NCBI RefSeq assembly: GCF_009856295.1
Contig: NZ_WMEU01000001.1
Location: 868,001-932,000 of the forward strand
Direction: 5' to 3'
DNA length: 64,000 nt
DNA from: Pontibacillus yanchengensis
GTDB lineage: Bacteria > Bacillota > Bacilli > Bacillales > BH030062
Shown here: positions 34,670 to 43,761 of the stretch, piece by piece
Layout: the number at the start of each line of letters is the position of its first letter
Position numbering within the stretch: position 1 is the stretch's first letter
Position numbers and translations under genes: made by a program
The notes under the pieces: generated by a model
The model's input: only the letters and a program-made list of their open reading frames with translations
Database searches by the model: none
What the model was told of the DNA's origin: nothing

Positions 34670-36004
34670 CTAAAGTTGTCTACTATGAACAATCTCTGCA
34701 TATCGTTTGGCACTGTCTTTCATATACCTTTTCTGGGTTTGAAAGTCGACATACGTAATTCCAAACCGTTTATCATAGCCAAATGCCCACTCAAAATTAT
34801 CAAGCAGCGACCACAAGTAATAGCCTTGAATGTTCATCCCTTCCTCATTTAAGGCAGATATGGCTTCAATATGTTGCTCCATATAATCTCTTCGTTCTAC
34901 ATCCTTCACGGTTCCATCTTCCTCAAGGACATCTTGAAATGCAGCCCCATTCTCCGTAATATATATAGGCAAGTCTGTAAAATCCCTTCTAAGGGTGCGA
35001 ATTAGTTCTTTGAATTCATTCGGGGATACATCCCATCCCATACCAGTTTTAGGATAATCTGATTCTGCTGGCTCAAATAGAAGTGGTGAGTTAGTAGAAT
35101 AACGAATTAACGCTCGATTATAAAAATTAATTCCAAAAAAATCACATGGACTTGCAATGGTACCCATATCTCCTTCTTGAATAAAATCAAAGCTTGAGAC
35201 TTGCTTAGAGTATAAATTCAACATATCTTTTGGATAGCTAGCTTTGAATACTGGATCTAAAAACCAACGATTCAGATATCCATCATAATTATTTGCCGCA
35301 AGTTCATCTTCTACACGTTCACTAGCAGGATAAACAGGGGAAAGATTCAACGTGATTCCAATAGGTTTAGTTAAGTGAAGCTGATTTTTATAAAGCTCTA
35401 CAGCTTTGCCATGAGATAGCAGCAAATGATGAGAAACTCTTACTGCCTCGTCCAAATTCGTATGACCTGGTGCGTGAACTCCTTCATAATAACCCAAAAG
35501 TGCTGCACACCACGGTTCATTATGAGTAATCCACATTGAGACAAGATCATCTAACTCTTCGAAACATTTTTCTGCGTATTCTAAAAACCATTGTACAGAA
35601 TCCCGATTTACCCATCCACCTTTATCATATGCCCATTTCGGCATATCCCAGTGATATAGGGTTACGAAAGGTTTAATCCCTGCTTCCGTTAGCTTTTTAG
35701 CCAATTTCTTATAAAACTCCATACCTTCTGGATTATATTGGCCTTCGCTAGGAAAAACCCTTGGCCATGATATGGAAAACCTATAAGAGTCAACACCAAG
35801 TGCCTTAATGATCTCTATATCTTCCTCAAAACGATGGTAATGATCACAGGCTACATCACCAGTATCCCCATTCCAAACTTTCCCTGGTGTTTTTGAAAAC
35901 TCATCCCATATAGACGGAGTTCTTCCCCCTTCGGTAGCCGCACCCTCAATCTGATAGGAAGACGTTGCGGTTCCAAAAATAAAATCCTTTGAAAATGTCT
36001 GCAT
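34670..36004 (-). CDS. GH1 beta-glucosidase
   Basis: A 444-residue family 1 glycoside hydrolase. It begins FSKDFIFGTATSSYQIEGA, with acid/base Glu163 in THNEP and nucleophile Glu351 in YITENG; the WAFGYDKRFG aglycone-site motif is present. Substitution of the phosphate-binding residues cannot be judged, but no PTS genes are near, so it probably acts on unphosphorylated beta-glucosides delivered by the ABC transporter. ATG 36004 follows AGAGGTG. It is spaced 17 bases from the upstream permease gene. Confidence 0.92.
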   Translation of the reverse strand: MQTFSKDFIFGTATSSYQIEGAATEGGRTPSIWDEFSKTPGKVWNGDTGDVACDHYHRFEEDIEIIKALGVDSYRFSISWPRVFPSEGQYNPEGMEFYKKLAKKLTEAGIKPFVTLYHWDMPKWAYDKGGWVNRDSVQWFLEYAEKCFEELDDLVSMWITHNEPWCAALLGYYEGVHAPGHTNLDEAVRVSHHLLLSHGKAVELYKNQLHLTKPIGITLNLSPVYPASERVEDELAANNYDGYLNRWFLDPVFKASYPKDMLNLYSKQVSSFDFIQEGDMGTIASPCDFFGINFYNRALIRYSTNSPLLFEPAESDYPKTGMGWDVSPNEFKELIRTLRRDFTDLPIYITENGAAFQDVLEEDGTVKDVERRDYMEQHIEAISALNEEGMNIQGYYLWSLLDNFEWAFGYDKRFGITYVDFQTQKRYMKDSAKRYAEIVHSRQL

Positions 36005-36021
36005 GCTCTACACCTCTTCTA

Positions 36022-36849
36022 TTATTCTTTTACAGATCCAGCTGAAATACTGCTTATGATATATTTAGAGAAGAACAAGAAGGCTACCATAATTGGTACA
36101 ACCGAGATTGCAATTCCTATATACATAGAGCCTAAATTCTGTGCAACTTGCGAACCTTTTAAGAAACCCATTAATACTGGTAGCGTAAATTTCTCTGGTG
36201 AAAACAGAACAACCAATGGAACAATATAATTATTCCAAGATCCGATAAACGTAAAGATAGACATAGTAGCTACTGCCGGCATCATTATCGGAAGTGCAAT
36301 CGTATGGAAGATTTTCAATTCACTTGCCCCATCCATTCGCGCTGCTTCTAATAGTGTTGGATGTAAGGTAGTTGCTAAATACTGTCTTAAGAAGAACACT
36401 ACGAATGGACTTGCTATAGCTGGAACAATTAATGGAATAAATGTATCAAGGGTACCAATAAATTTATTTAATTCATAAAAACCAATTAAACCTAGTTGGC
36501 CAGGTACCATCATCATCAATAACATAAAAATGAATAGCGGGTTTTTACCCTTAAAGTTATAAACCGCAAACCCAAATGCAGTTAAGGCAGAAAAATACCC
36601 ACTAAGAACCGTGACTGATACAGAAACAATTAAGCTATTCTTAAACCCAAGCCAAATGTTCACGTAATCCATCATTGTTTGATAGTTCTCAATTAACGAA
36701 CTTCCTGGTAAAAAAGAGAAGCCTGATAGAATCTCTTTCGTATCTCGTGTGGCATTTACAATCATCATGTAAAAAGGCAGGGCACTGATTACAGCTAACA
36801 GAACTAAGCATACATAGACGATCAGTTTGGTATATTGCTTTCTAGTCAT
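36022..36849 (-). CDS. Sugar ABC transporter permease (MalG type)
   Basis: A 275-residue inner-membrane protein with six membrane segments and the EAA loop (EAARMDGASELKIFHTIALP), which contacts the ATPase. It pairs with the permease encoded just upstream. The ATPase gene is not in the cluster, so a shared MsmX-like ATPase elsewhere is likely, as is usual for bacilli. It is the second permease of the locus. Confidence 0.92.
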   Translation of the reverse strand: MTRKQYTKLIVYVCLVLLAVISALPFYMMIVNATRDTKEILSGFSFLPGSSLIENYQTMMDYVNIWLGFKNSLIVSVSVTVLSGYFSALTAFGFAVYNFKGKNPLFIFMLLMMMVPGQLGLIGFYELNKFIGTLDTFIPLIVPAIASPFVVFFLRQYLATTLHPTLLEAARMDGASELKIFHTIALPIMMPAVATMSIFTFIGSWNNYIVPLVVLFSPEKFTLPVLMGFLKGSQVAQNLGSMYIGIAISVVPIMVAFLFFSKYIISSISAGSVKE

Positions 36850-36861
36850 CTTATAACCCCC

Positions 36862-37749
36862 CTATTCTTTGACACTTTTACGATACATAGATTTAAATGT
36901 AATAGCTGAAAAGATTACTGTAATAAGGAATAATGCATATGCAATGGTCGCTGCATAGCCATAATTGTTATAACGGAATGCTTGGTTGTATAAATACAAT
37001 ACCATCGTGTTCAGGGAGCCTTCTGGTGCTCCTAGGCCATCCGTAATAAGCATTGGTAAATCAAATAATTGTAGACCACCAATTAAAGAAGTAATCATGA
37101 CATATAACATAATTGGTTTCAGAAGAGGCAGCGTTATATGTACAAAAGTTTGCCATCGGTTAGCCCCATCAATTAATGCAGCTTCATATAATTCTCCCGG
37201 GATACCTGATACCCCTGCCATCAATACAATAAAGGTGTAACCAAACCACATCCACGTAAGAATAAGTGCCACAGAAACCTGAGCAGTTACAGGTTGATTT
37301 AACCAATTAATTGGCTCTGAGATAAGCCCTATCTGCTGTAGAAACATATTCACAGAACCGTGACGCCAATCTAGCATAATACTAAATAGAATTGCGACAG
37401 AACTTATAGTTATTAAGTTTGGTAGATAGAAAATGGCTCTAAAAAATCCAAGCCCTTTAATCTTAAATCGGAGATCTGAAAACAATGCTGCTAATAACAA
37501 TGCAATCCCTAACTGGAGGGCGAAGTTTAATCCCCATATTTTCCACGTATTGAAGAAAGCCTCATAAAAATAGCTATCTGAAAAAATACGAATATAGTTA
37601 GTAAGCCCAATAAATTCAGGGGTTCCGTATCCCTCATAGCTAGTAAAGGTGTAGTAAAAGGTAAGCAGAACCGGATAGATATTAAAAACCAGAAAGATTG
37701 CAAAAAATGGCGCTATAAAGAAGTATCCTTTGTGATCTAATTTTTTCAT
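36862..37749 (-). CDS. Sugar ABC transporter permease (MalF/UgpA type)
   Basis: A 295-residue membrane protein with six segments and an EAA loop reading EAALIDGANRWQTFVHITLP. ATG 37749 follows AAGGAGTGC. It is separated from the binding-protein gene by 241 bases that hold a repeat and a hairpin, so expression of the permeases may be lower or partly independent. Confidence 0.92.
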   Translation of the reverse strand: MKKLDHKGYFFIAPFFAIFLVFNIYPVLLTFYYTFTSYEGYGTPEFIGLTNYIRIFSDSYFYEAFFNTWKIWGLNFALQLGIALLLAALFSDLRFKIKGLGFFRAIFYLPNLITISSVAILFSIMLDWRHGSVNMFLQQIGLISEPINWLNQPVTAQVSVALILTWMWFGYTFIVLMAGVSGIPGELYEAALIDGANRWQTFVHITLPLLKPIMLYVMITSLIGGLQLFDLPMLITDGLGAPEGSLNTMVLYLYNQAFRYNNYGYAATIAYALFLITVIFSAITFKSMYRKSVKE

Positions 37750-37774
37750 ATAGCACTCCTTCTTTCTCTTAGGC

Positions 37775-37896
37775 TAAAGAAATGCACAAGCACTTTGCAT
37801 CCCTCGGAAAGACTTAAAAAGTCTAGACGTTGCAAATTTTCCACAGAGATGACTTACCTATAAACCCAATAGAGGATAGGCGTTAGAGATAGACAT
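37775..37896 (+). repeat. Dispersed repeat copy I (degenerate, hairpin subfamily)
   Basis: TGCATCCCTCGGAAAGACTTAA and ATAGGCGTTAGAGATAGACAT match copies B and F, with more mismatches. It lies inside the sugar cluster between the binding-protein and permease genes, 39 bases from the hairpin at 37935. Confidence 0.6.
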
Positions 37897-37934
37897 TTAT
37901 AAGCCAAAGTTAAACTTTTAATACGTTTAAAGAG

Positions 37935-37970
37935 AAATTGGGATAAAAGCAATTGCTTATATCCCAATTT
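37935..37970 (-). terminator. Strong hairpin after the sugar-binding protein gene
   Basis: AAATTGGGATA pairs with TATCCCAATTT and the loop itself is the palindrome AAGCAATTGCTT (one bulge). The minus-strand tail is only moderately T-rich (CTCTTTAA). It may protect the binding-protein mRNA or cause partial termination. Confidence 0.6.
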
Positions 37971-37990
37971 GTGTCTGTATCATAGTGCAC

Positions 37991-39325
37991 TTATTGAGGC
38001 AATTTTAATTCTGGATATGCGTTTTTAACTTGCTTGTAAAACTCATTAACAGCTTCTTCTTTGGTTTTCTTCCCGTCAACATACTCTAGAACTTGACCAC
38101 CTAGCAACGTATCAATTTGCTGGTCATATTTCGTTACAATACCAGCCTCAATTTTTTCTGCCTGGTCAAGAAAGAAAGTATAGTTATTTTGACCATCCAA
38201 GAAAGGCTCACTGAAATCATCTTTAATTTTCTCTGTTACAGGAAGATAGGAAAGCACGTCTCCTGTTTCTTTAGCCCAGTCTGTTAAGAATTCTTCTTCA
38301 TGTGTCATCATCTTCACGAAATCCCATGCAAGCTCTTTATTTTTAGAACCGCTATAAATCCCTAACCAAGTACCACCCCAGAAATAAGGAGAAGGTCCAT
38401 TCGTAACTGCCCAATCACCAGAAGTATCTTCAGCGTTTATTTTTAGAACACTGTGTAATCCCCAAGTTGGAAGAGCGTAAGAAAATACTTCTGTTTGACC
38501 AGTTGCTTCTTGCTCCCCCTCTTCTCCATCTTTATCTATACCAATTGGACCATTCATAGATTCAATCCATGTAGGAGACCATTCTGGTGCAAAAGCTGTG
38601 TATTCTTTATCACGTAATTTTTTAGCATGATCAAAGTAATTCAACTTCGCATCTGTCATGATTAGTTCATTATTTTCATTTACCCATGGTTGTGGTTCTT
38701 CACCTTTTGAGAACCAACGAATAGCTCCTTCATCTGGGAACAAGCTATATCCTTTTTCTTTCATTTTCTCGCCTACTTCAAATACACCATCCCAAGAAGA
38801 CATCATTTCGCCCACTTCATTAGGATCATCCGTTCCTAGCACTTCAGTTGCGATACTTCTACGATAGAAAATACCACCAGGTGTAGTTTGCCATGAAAGC
38901 GCTTTGACGTTACCTTCTGAATCTTTACCTAAATCAAATACATAATCAACATAATCATCTGATAATTGGTCAGCATTATAAGGTTCTTCAGACAAGTTTT
39001 CCCAATAATTTCGATCTGTCCATTGCTTTAAGAAAGCAATTTCACCAGTAAAAACATCAGGTGCACCTACTCCACTTTCTAAGACTGGCTTCAACTTAGT
39101 AGGATAATCAGCAATAGGGACAATGGTTAACTCAACCTTAACGCCATTTCTTTCTTCAAATGTTTTGATTGGCTCTTTTAATTCATCGGTAAACGACCAA
39201 ACCTTAAGAACATCATCCTTTGAATCAGAATCTGAACCAGAATTAGCATTTGTGTCAGATGAACAAGCAGCAGAAACAAGTAACGTAAGTACTAACATTA
39301 AATACAAACCAAACCTTTTTTTCAC
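37991..39325 (-). CDS. Sugar ABC transporter substrate-binding lipoprotein
   Basis: A 444-residue extracellular solute-binding protein (family 1). The lipobox LVSAAC with Cys near residue 21 and a Ser/Asp linker come first, then DVLKVWSFTDELKEPIKTFEE and the typical family 1 features up to the C-terminus. It captures the sugar outside the cell; the co-located GH1, GH30 and phosphorylase genes imply beta-gluco-oligosaccharides. ATG 39325 has AGGAGG upstream. It is the first structural gene of the locus, with two palindromic operators just upstream. Confidence 0.9.
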   Translation of the reverse strand: MKKRFGLYLMLVLTLLVSAACSSDTNANSGSDSDSKDDVLKVWSFTDELKEPIKTFEERNGVKVELTIVPIADYPTKLKPVLESGVGAPDVFTGEIAFLKQWTDRNYWENLSEEPYNADQLSDDYVDYVFDLGKDSEGNVKALSWQTTPGGIFYRRSIATEVLGTDDPNEVGEMMSSWDGVFEVGEKMKEKGYSLFPDEGAIRWFSKGEEPQPWVNENNELIMTDAKLNYFDHAKKLRDKEYTAFAPEWSPTWIESMNGPIGIDKDGEEGEQEATGQTEVFSYALPTWGLHSVLKINAEDTSGDWAVTNGPSPYFWGGTWLGIYSGSKNKELAWDFVKMMTHEEEFLTDWAKETGDVLSYLPVTEKIKDDFSEPFLDGQNNYTFFLDQAEKIEAGIVTKYDQQIDTLLGGQVLEYVDGKKTKEEAVNEFYKQVKNAYPELKLPQ

Positions 39326-39395
39326 AAGGAAAACCTCCTAGTATTTTTTTAATGTATTAGAAAGGCAATCAAGCCTTAGACTAATCAACCTAATT

Positions 39396-39463
39396 GAAAC
39401 CGGTTTCGTATAATTTTAAAAAAAGAGCTTTATGCATGTAATGTATTCGAAATCGGTTTCGAA
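39396..39463. promoter_or_regulatory. Two LacI-type operators upstream of the sugar operon
   Basis: GAAACCGGTTTC (39396-39407, perfect palindrome) and TTCGAAATCGGTTTCGAA (39446-39463; 7-base arms). They lie between the regulator stop and the binding-protein start, about five helical turns apart, and are suited to looping repression. Confidence 0.75.
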
Positions 39464-39477
39464 ATCATTGAAAAAAA

Positions 39478-40485
39478 TTATATGCTACTACAAGAATGTC
39501 TTTCCACTAATTCTACAGGTATTATATGATGTTCTATACATTTTTCTTTTTCATTAATTTGTTTAACTAGTAGTTTTGCAGATTCAATACCTATCAAATC
39601 TGTCTTTTGTCTAATCGTAGTTAATGGTGGATGAACGTATTGAGATAATTCAATATCATCGTATCCTATAACTGATATATCTTCTGGTACGTGTAAACCA
39701 TGGTTGCGAATGGCTTCTATGGCACCTATCGCCATACTATCTCCAGCTGCATACACAGCAGTTGGACGATTCATTAAAGCGAGTAATTTCTCCATCGCTT
39801 CATACCCACCATCTCTTGAAAAATACCTTCCATTCTCAATGTACTCTTCTCGAACGGGTATCCCTAAGTTTGTTAAAGTATGTTTATACCCCAGCATTCT
39901 TTGTTCTCCAGCATGAGTGGATTGGTGTCCCCTAATGTGTGCGATTGCACGATGACCAAGTCCGTATAAGTACTCTACTGCTTGTCTACTACCATCTAAA
40001 TTATCTGAATAGACTGCGCTTGATTCTTTACTATTAAGATCAATAACAACACTAGGAATTGAATTTTCTATTAATTCTTGAACTTGTTCGTCATCGTAGG
40101 TTGAACAGACAATAACCACACCATCTACTCCTCTATAACGAAAGTGATCCAAATAACTTTTCTTTTGATTACTAATGCTTCTAGATGCAAAGAGTAGATC
40201 ATACCCTAAGAGTTCAACTTGCTTTCGAAAGCTTTCAATGACAGCATTGAAGAAAGGATGCTTCATCCCGATACCTAATGACTCAATAAATACTACACCA
40301 ATTGTCCAGGATTTTTTAGTCGTTAAGGATCTGGCATGAGAGTTAGGCAAATATCCTGTTTCTTCCATAGCTAATTGAATAGCTTTCTTGGTTTTTTCAC
40401 TAACATCTTGATAATTATTAATGACTTTGGATACTGTTGTAACAGAATAACCTGTCTTTTTTGCTATATCATAAATGGTAACCAT
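39478..40485 (-). CDS. LacI family regulator of the beta-glucan locus
   Basis: A 335-residue repressor. The HTH VTIYDIAKKTGYSVTTVSKVINN (about residues 2-25) is followed by the hinge helix and a periplasmic-binding-type ligand domain; VTTVS marks the recognition helix. The longer GTG start at 40494 falls within the GAGGTGG ribosome binding site, so ATG 40485 is used. It lies upstream of the sugar operon on the same strand. The CGAAAGCGCTTTCG palindrome right before it suggests autoregulation or CcpA control. The ligand is probably a beta-glucoside. Confidence 0.88.
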   Translation of the reverse strand: MVTIYDIAKKTGYSVTTVSKVINNYQDVSEKTKKAIQLAMEETGYLPNSHARSLTTKKSWTIGVVFIESLGIGMKHPFFNAVIESFRKQVELLGYDLLFASRSISNQKKSYLDHFRYRGVDGVVIVCSTYDDEQVQELIENSIPSVVIDLNSKESSAVYSDNLDGSRQAVEYLYGLGHRAIAHIRGHQSTHAGEQRMLGYKHTLTNLGIPVREEYIENGRYFSRDGGYEAMEKLLALMNRPTAVYAAGDSMAIGAIEAIRNHGLHVPEDISVIGYDDIELSQYVHPPLTTIRQKTDLIGIESAKLLVKQINEKEKCIEHHIIPVELVERHSCSSI

Positions 40486-40504
40486 TGCAACCACCTCATC
40501 ATTT

Positions 40505-40518
40505 CGAAAGCGCTTTCG
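40505..40518. promoter_or_regulatory. Palindrome upstream of lacI-type gene (LacI or CcpA site)
   Basis: CGAAAGCGCTTTCG is a perfect 14-base palindrome 20 bases before the regulator start. It also resembles a cre site (AAAGCGCTTT core). Confidence 0.6.
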
Positions 40519-40605
40519 TTAAATTTATTATAGTTTCAAACTTCATAGATTACAAGAAAAATTTTCAAAAAATTTGACTATATTTTCATTTTGTGAATTT
40601 ATTGC

Positions 40606-40762
40606 GAAGAAAAGCGTTAGCGCCTGTTTTGCGACGTACAAACTGTACGGCTCCGTATGAGATAAAGGAAACACGAAGAGCGGTAACGATTCGATGTTGA
40701 CTTATCGTAAGGAGGTGCAAGAAGTTTGATGGACATTGGGTACTGGAGCTAGATATGGCACC
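40606..40762 (+). repeat. Dispersed repeat copy E (internally deleted)
   Basis: GAAGAAAAGCGTTAGCGCC, GCGACGTACAAACTGTACGG, then GATAAAGGAAACACGAAGAG and TTGACTTATCGTAAGGAGGT, ending TACTGGAGCTAGATATGGC. The middle block seen in C, D, G and H is missing. It ends 28 bases from the terminator of the kinase gene. Confidence 0.85.
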
Positions 40763-40789
40763 TAAATTTTCTCCCTCTTTTCTTACGAA

Positions 40790-40829
40790 AAAAATCAAGC
40801 TCCCCCTTAGCAGGAGAAGCTTGATTTTT
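40790..40829 (-). terminator. Terminator overlapping the stop of the second glutamate kinase gene
   Basis: AAAAATCAAGCT...AGCTTGATTTTT form a long stem that includes the TAA at 40828-40830. Confidence 0.85.
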
Positions 40830-41955
40830 ACAACTTCATCGATACCTTTGTGGTAAGATGACACACAAATTGTTCTTTATCAATTGCGATTTCGTTTCCG
40901 GTTTTTAAGTTAGGATCAACATCGTGCCACTGCTTCATCATAGTAGAAGAGAAATTCACCACGCCAAGGCCTACTTCAACATTCGCTTCATCCAAAATAC
41001 GTACAACCGCCCCTTTCTCAAAACTGCCTCGAACTGTGTCGACATCTTTAGGATGTATATCGACTTCTTCCTCGATAATTTCTCCAACACGACTGTTTTT
41101 CAATACCAATTCGCCTTCTGGACCAGAATTAAATGCTATCCATTGTTGTTTCTTATCAAGATTAAGCGAATCAGGGTTGGGATCAAAGTAAGTTCCTCTT
41201 GCATGCAAGTGAGCTGCATCATAGATTATATTGGATACGGTGGCTCTGCCTAAAAATGCTGATATACCAGAAGCCATCGCAATTTTGAAAGCATCGATTT
41301 TCGACCTCATTCCACCAGTTCCAACACTACTACCTGAACCTCCAGCTACGCTTTCTATTTCCTCGGTAATATCATAAACATGTTCAATAAGCTTCGAGTC
41401 GCTAGATTTTGGATCTCCATCATAAAGACCATCTACATCAGAGAGAACAATTAACTGATTTGCATCTACTAATGCAGCCACTTTTGCAGATAACGTATCA
41501 TTGTCGCCAAATTTCAGTTCATCTGTGGTGACGGAGTCGTTCTCATTCACAATAGGGATAACACCGCGTTCTAATAACACATTTATCGTATTTTGAGCAT
41601 TATTGTATCGCTCTTCGTTCGCAAGGTCGCTACGTGTTAATAAAATTTGTGATGCAATATATCCATGAGATACAAATAGTTCAGAGTAAGTCTCCATTAG
41701 CAAGCCTTGGCCAATAGATGCTGCAGCTTGGCGTTCGGGCAAAGTGTCAGGTCTTGTTAAACATCCTAACTTCCGATAGCCCGCAGCAACCGCTCCGGAT
41801 GATACGAGTAACACTTCGTATCCTTCATCTTTCAACAACACTACTTCGTTAATTAACTTCTCTAGCTTTCGTCGGCTTAATTCTCCTTGAGAACTAGTTA
41901 ACGAACTGCTGCCGATTTTTACGACAATCCGCTTATTTTCTGTGCCGTGTATCAT
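40828..41955 (-). CDS. Glutamate 5-kinase, second copy
   Basis: A 375-residue kinase with an amino-acid-kinase domain (VVKIGSSSLT; LLVSSGAVAAGYRKLGC; IPIVNENDSVTTDELKFGDND) and a C-terminal PUA domain (from about residue 275: GAVVRILDEANVEVGLGVVNFSS). It phosphorylates glutamate for proline synthesis. By eye it is about three quarters identical to the proJ copy at 43762-44889 over the kinase domain, and the leader (AAGGAGTGA) is also alike, so it is a paralogous duplicate. It lies downstream of proA beyond a terminator and a repeat, so it has its own transcription. Confidence 0.92.
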   Translation of the reverse strand: MIHGTENKRIVVKIGSSSLTSSQGELSRRKLEKLINEVVLLKDEGYEVLLVSSGAVAAGYRKLGCLTRPDTLPERQAAASIGQGLLMETYSELFVSHGYIASQILLTRSDLANEERYNNAQNTINVLLERGVIPIVNENDSVTTDELKFGDNDTLSAKVAALVDANQLIVLSDVDGLYDGDPKSSDSKLIEHVYDITEEIESVAGGSGSSVGTGGMRSKIDAFKIAMASGISAFLGRATVSNIIYDAAHLHARGTYFDPNPDSLNLDKKQQWIAFNSGPEGELVLKNSRVGEIIEEEVDIHPKDVDTVRGSFEKGAVVRILDEANVEVGLGVVNFSSTMMKQWHDVDPNLKTGNEIAIDKEQFVCHLTTKVSMKL

Positions 41956-42282
41956 CCACTCACTCCTTTTCTATGGCATGTACATTACATATTTTCATGA
42001 TAAGAATATGTACGCTTCTTATGAATGAATATTCCTGCTTTTGAATATTTCGAAGAATTAAATATCTTTTATCATATCAAACAAAACATATTTAGCAAGG
42101 GGTTTGCGTAATTTTCTCTATAAAAAAATCGAGTGATTCCCGCATAATAATGTATTAATATGAGCGAAACCAGCAGAAATGACTATATTTATGCAAGTTT
42201 TTAGGGACTGCAGTGAGCAGAAGCTAAATAAATGCCCAAAAAATTTTATTCTCGAATTCTTTCGCACTACACACTGCAACCC
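41956..42282. other. Intergenic stretch, presumed promoter of the second kinase gene
   Basis: AT-rich, 327 bases. I see no clear -35/-10 pair or palindrome beyond a loose AATGAATATTC/GAATATTTC similarity. No gene is evident. Confidence 0.4.
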
Positions 42283-42403
42283 AAAGAAAAGCGCAAGAGC
42301 CTTGTTCATCCCCGACAGGCTTAAACAAAGTCTCGTTGTGGCGATATTTACCACAGTAAGGATTTGCTTAAGACCGCAAGGAATAGGAGCTGAACCTAGA
42401 CAT
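42283..42403 (+). repeat. Dispersed repeat copy F (hairpin subfamily)
   Basis: AAAGAAAAGCGCAAGAGCCTTGTTCATCCCCGACAGGCTTAA opens the copy (positions 42283-42324), followed by GTGGCGATATTTACCAC and the closing GAATAGGAGCTGAACCTAGAC. It is like copy B but with a shorter inner stem. It ends 40 bases from the proA terminator. Confidence 0.8.
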
Positions 42404-42442
42404 GTAAGTGCCAAATCTTATACTTTCTTTACTTCAAAAAAA

Positions 42443-42469
42443 GTGCCTCTCCCTAACAAGGAGAGGCAC
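42443..42469 (-). terminator. Terminator of proHJA
   Basis: Perfect 10-bp stem GTGCCTCTCC/GGAGAGGCAC with a 7-base loop, followed by TTTTTTT on the minus strand. Confidence 0.9.
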
Positions 42470-42480
42470 CAATATTCATT

Positions 42481-43743
42481 TTATCTAATTTGACCTGTTC
42501 CAGTCATCATATATTTAATCGTTGTAAGAGCTGGCAGTCCCATGGGGCCACGTGCATGAAGCTTTTGTGTAGAGATACCAATTTCTGCTCCAAATCCTAG
42601 CGCCCCACCATCAGTAAAGCGAGTGGAAGCATTATGGTAAAGAGCCGCTGCATCGACTAGTTTCATGAACGTGTCAGCATTCTTTTGGTTTTCCGTAACA
42701 ATCGCTTCAGAGTGTTTCGTACCATAGATTTCGATATGCTCAATTGCCTCTAGCACATCTGATACAGTCTTCACGGCAATATCTCTGCTTAAATATTCAT
42801 TCGCCCAATCTTCTTCCGTTGCTGCATCAGATCCTGGGATAAGAGCTTGAGCGTACTCATCAGCATGGGCATGAATGCCATGTTCTGCTAGTGCGTTTTT
42901 GAACGCTTCTTGATGCTCTTGTAACCAGTCCTGATGTACAATAACTGTTTCAGCTGCATTACAAACCGCTGGTCGATCGGTTTTCGCATTAACGAGAATA
43001 CTTAGTGCTTTCTCCACATCAGCTTCCTTATCGATGTAGATATGGCAATTCCCTACTCCTGTTTCTAGTACTGGAACAGTTGCATTATCTACTACGGCAT
43101 TAATTAAAGACTCACCTCCACGAGGGATTAACACATCAATATGCTCTTTCATCGTAAAGAGTTGCTGTGTTGCTTCCCGATCAGTGCTATCGATGAATTG
43201 AATCGCATCTTCTGAAATTCGTGTTTCAGCTAAAGCAGAGCGCATTACTTCTACAATAGCTTTGTTGGAAGCAATTGCTGAAGAGCCACCTTTTAGCACA
43301 ATGGCATTACCTGATTTCAATGCGAGTCCTGTCGCATCAACTGTTACGTTTGGACGAGCCTCATAAATCATACCGATTACACCAAGTGGTACGGTAACTT
43401 GTTGGACATCAAGTCCGTTGTCTAAAGTCCATTGGGATTTTACGATTCCATTTGGATCTTCAAGCTCAGCTACATCACGTAGTCCTTGCGCAAATTCCAA
43501 TACACGGTCTTTGGATAAGGCTAGGCGATCCATAAAAGCATCATCAAAGTTCTTTTTACGCCCTTCTTCTAAATCAACTTCATTTGCCTTTAGAATTAGT
43601 TCATATTCTGTTTCCAGACGAGCTGCAACTTTGCGTAATGCTTCGTTTTTCTCTTCTGTTGAAAGAATGGCTAATAGTTTTGAAGCTTTCTGTGCTTTCA
43701 TGGCTTGTTCTTTGACAGTTAACGATTGTTTAGTAGTAGTCAT
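42481..43743 (-). CDS. proA: Glutamate-5-semialdehyde dehydrogenase
   Basis: A 420-residue gamma-glutamyl phosphate reductase. It has VPLGVIGMIYEARPNVTVD, LKSGNAIVLKGGSSA, VLIPRGGESLI, the catalytic Cys region (KTDRPAVCNAAETVIV) and the C-terminal RGPMGLPALTTIKY. It reduces glutamyl-5-phosphate to the semialdehyde with NADPH, the second step of proline synthesis. ATG 43743 follows AAAGGAGG. It is third in a proH-proJ-proA operon, 18 bases after proJ, and ends at a strong terminator. Confidence 0.95.
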   Translation of the reverse strand: MTTTKQSLTVKEQAMKAQKASKLLAILSTEEKNEALRKVAARLETEYELILKANEVDLEEGRKKNFDDAFMDRLALSKDRVLEFAQGLRDVAELEDPNGIVKSQWTLDNGLDVQQVTVPLGVIGMIYEARPNVTVDATGLALKSGNAIVLKGGSSAIASNKAIVEVMRSALAETRISEDAIQFIDSTDREATQQLFTMKEHIDVLIPRGGESLINAVVDNATVPVLETGVGNCHIYIDKEADVEKALSILVNAKTDRPAVCNAAETVIVHQDWLQEHQEAFKNALAEHGIHAHADEYAQALIPGSDAATEEDWANEYLSRDIAVKTVSDVLEAIEHIEIYGTKHSEAIVTENQKNADTFMKLVDAAALYHNASTRFTDGGALGFGAEIGISTQKLHARGPMGLPALTTIKYMMTGTGQIR

Positions 43744-43761
43744 GACATCCTCCTTTATGAT

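Noticed and set aside
40505..40518. Sure assignment of CGAAAGCGCTTTCG to CcpA
   Set aside because: The palindrome fits both a LacI-type autoregulatory site and a cre site; the sequence alone cannot decide.
40586..40864. A 92-codon minus-strand frame between the LacI gene and the kinase gene
   Set aside because: It lies mostly in repeat copy E and the terminator, with no ribosome binding site and no protein-like composition.
42118..42493. Overlapping ~100-codon frames on both strands downstream of the second kinase
   Set aside because: They cross repeat copy F and the proA terminator; composition and signals do not support coding.
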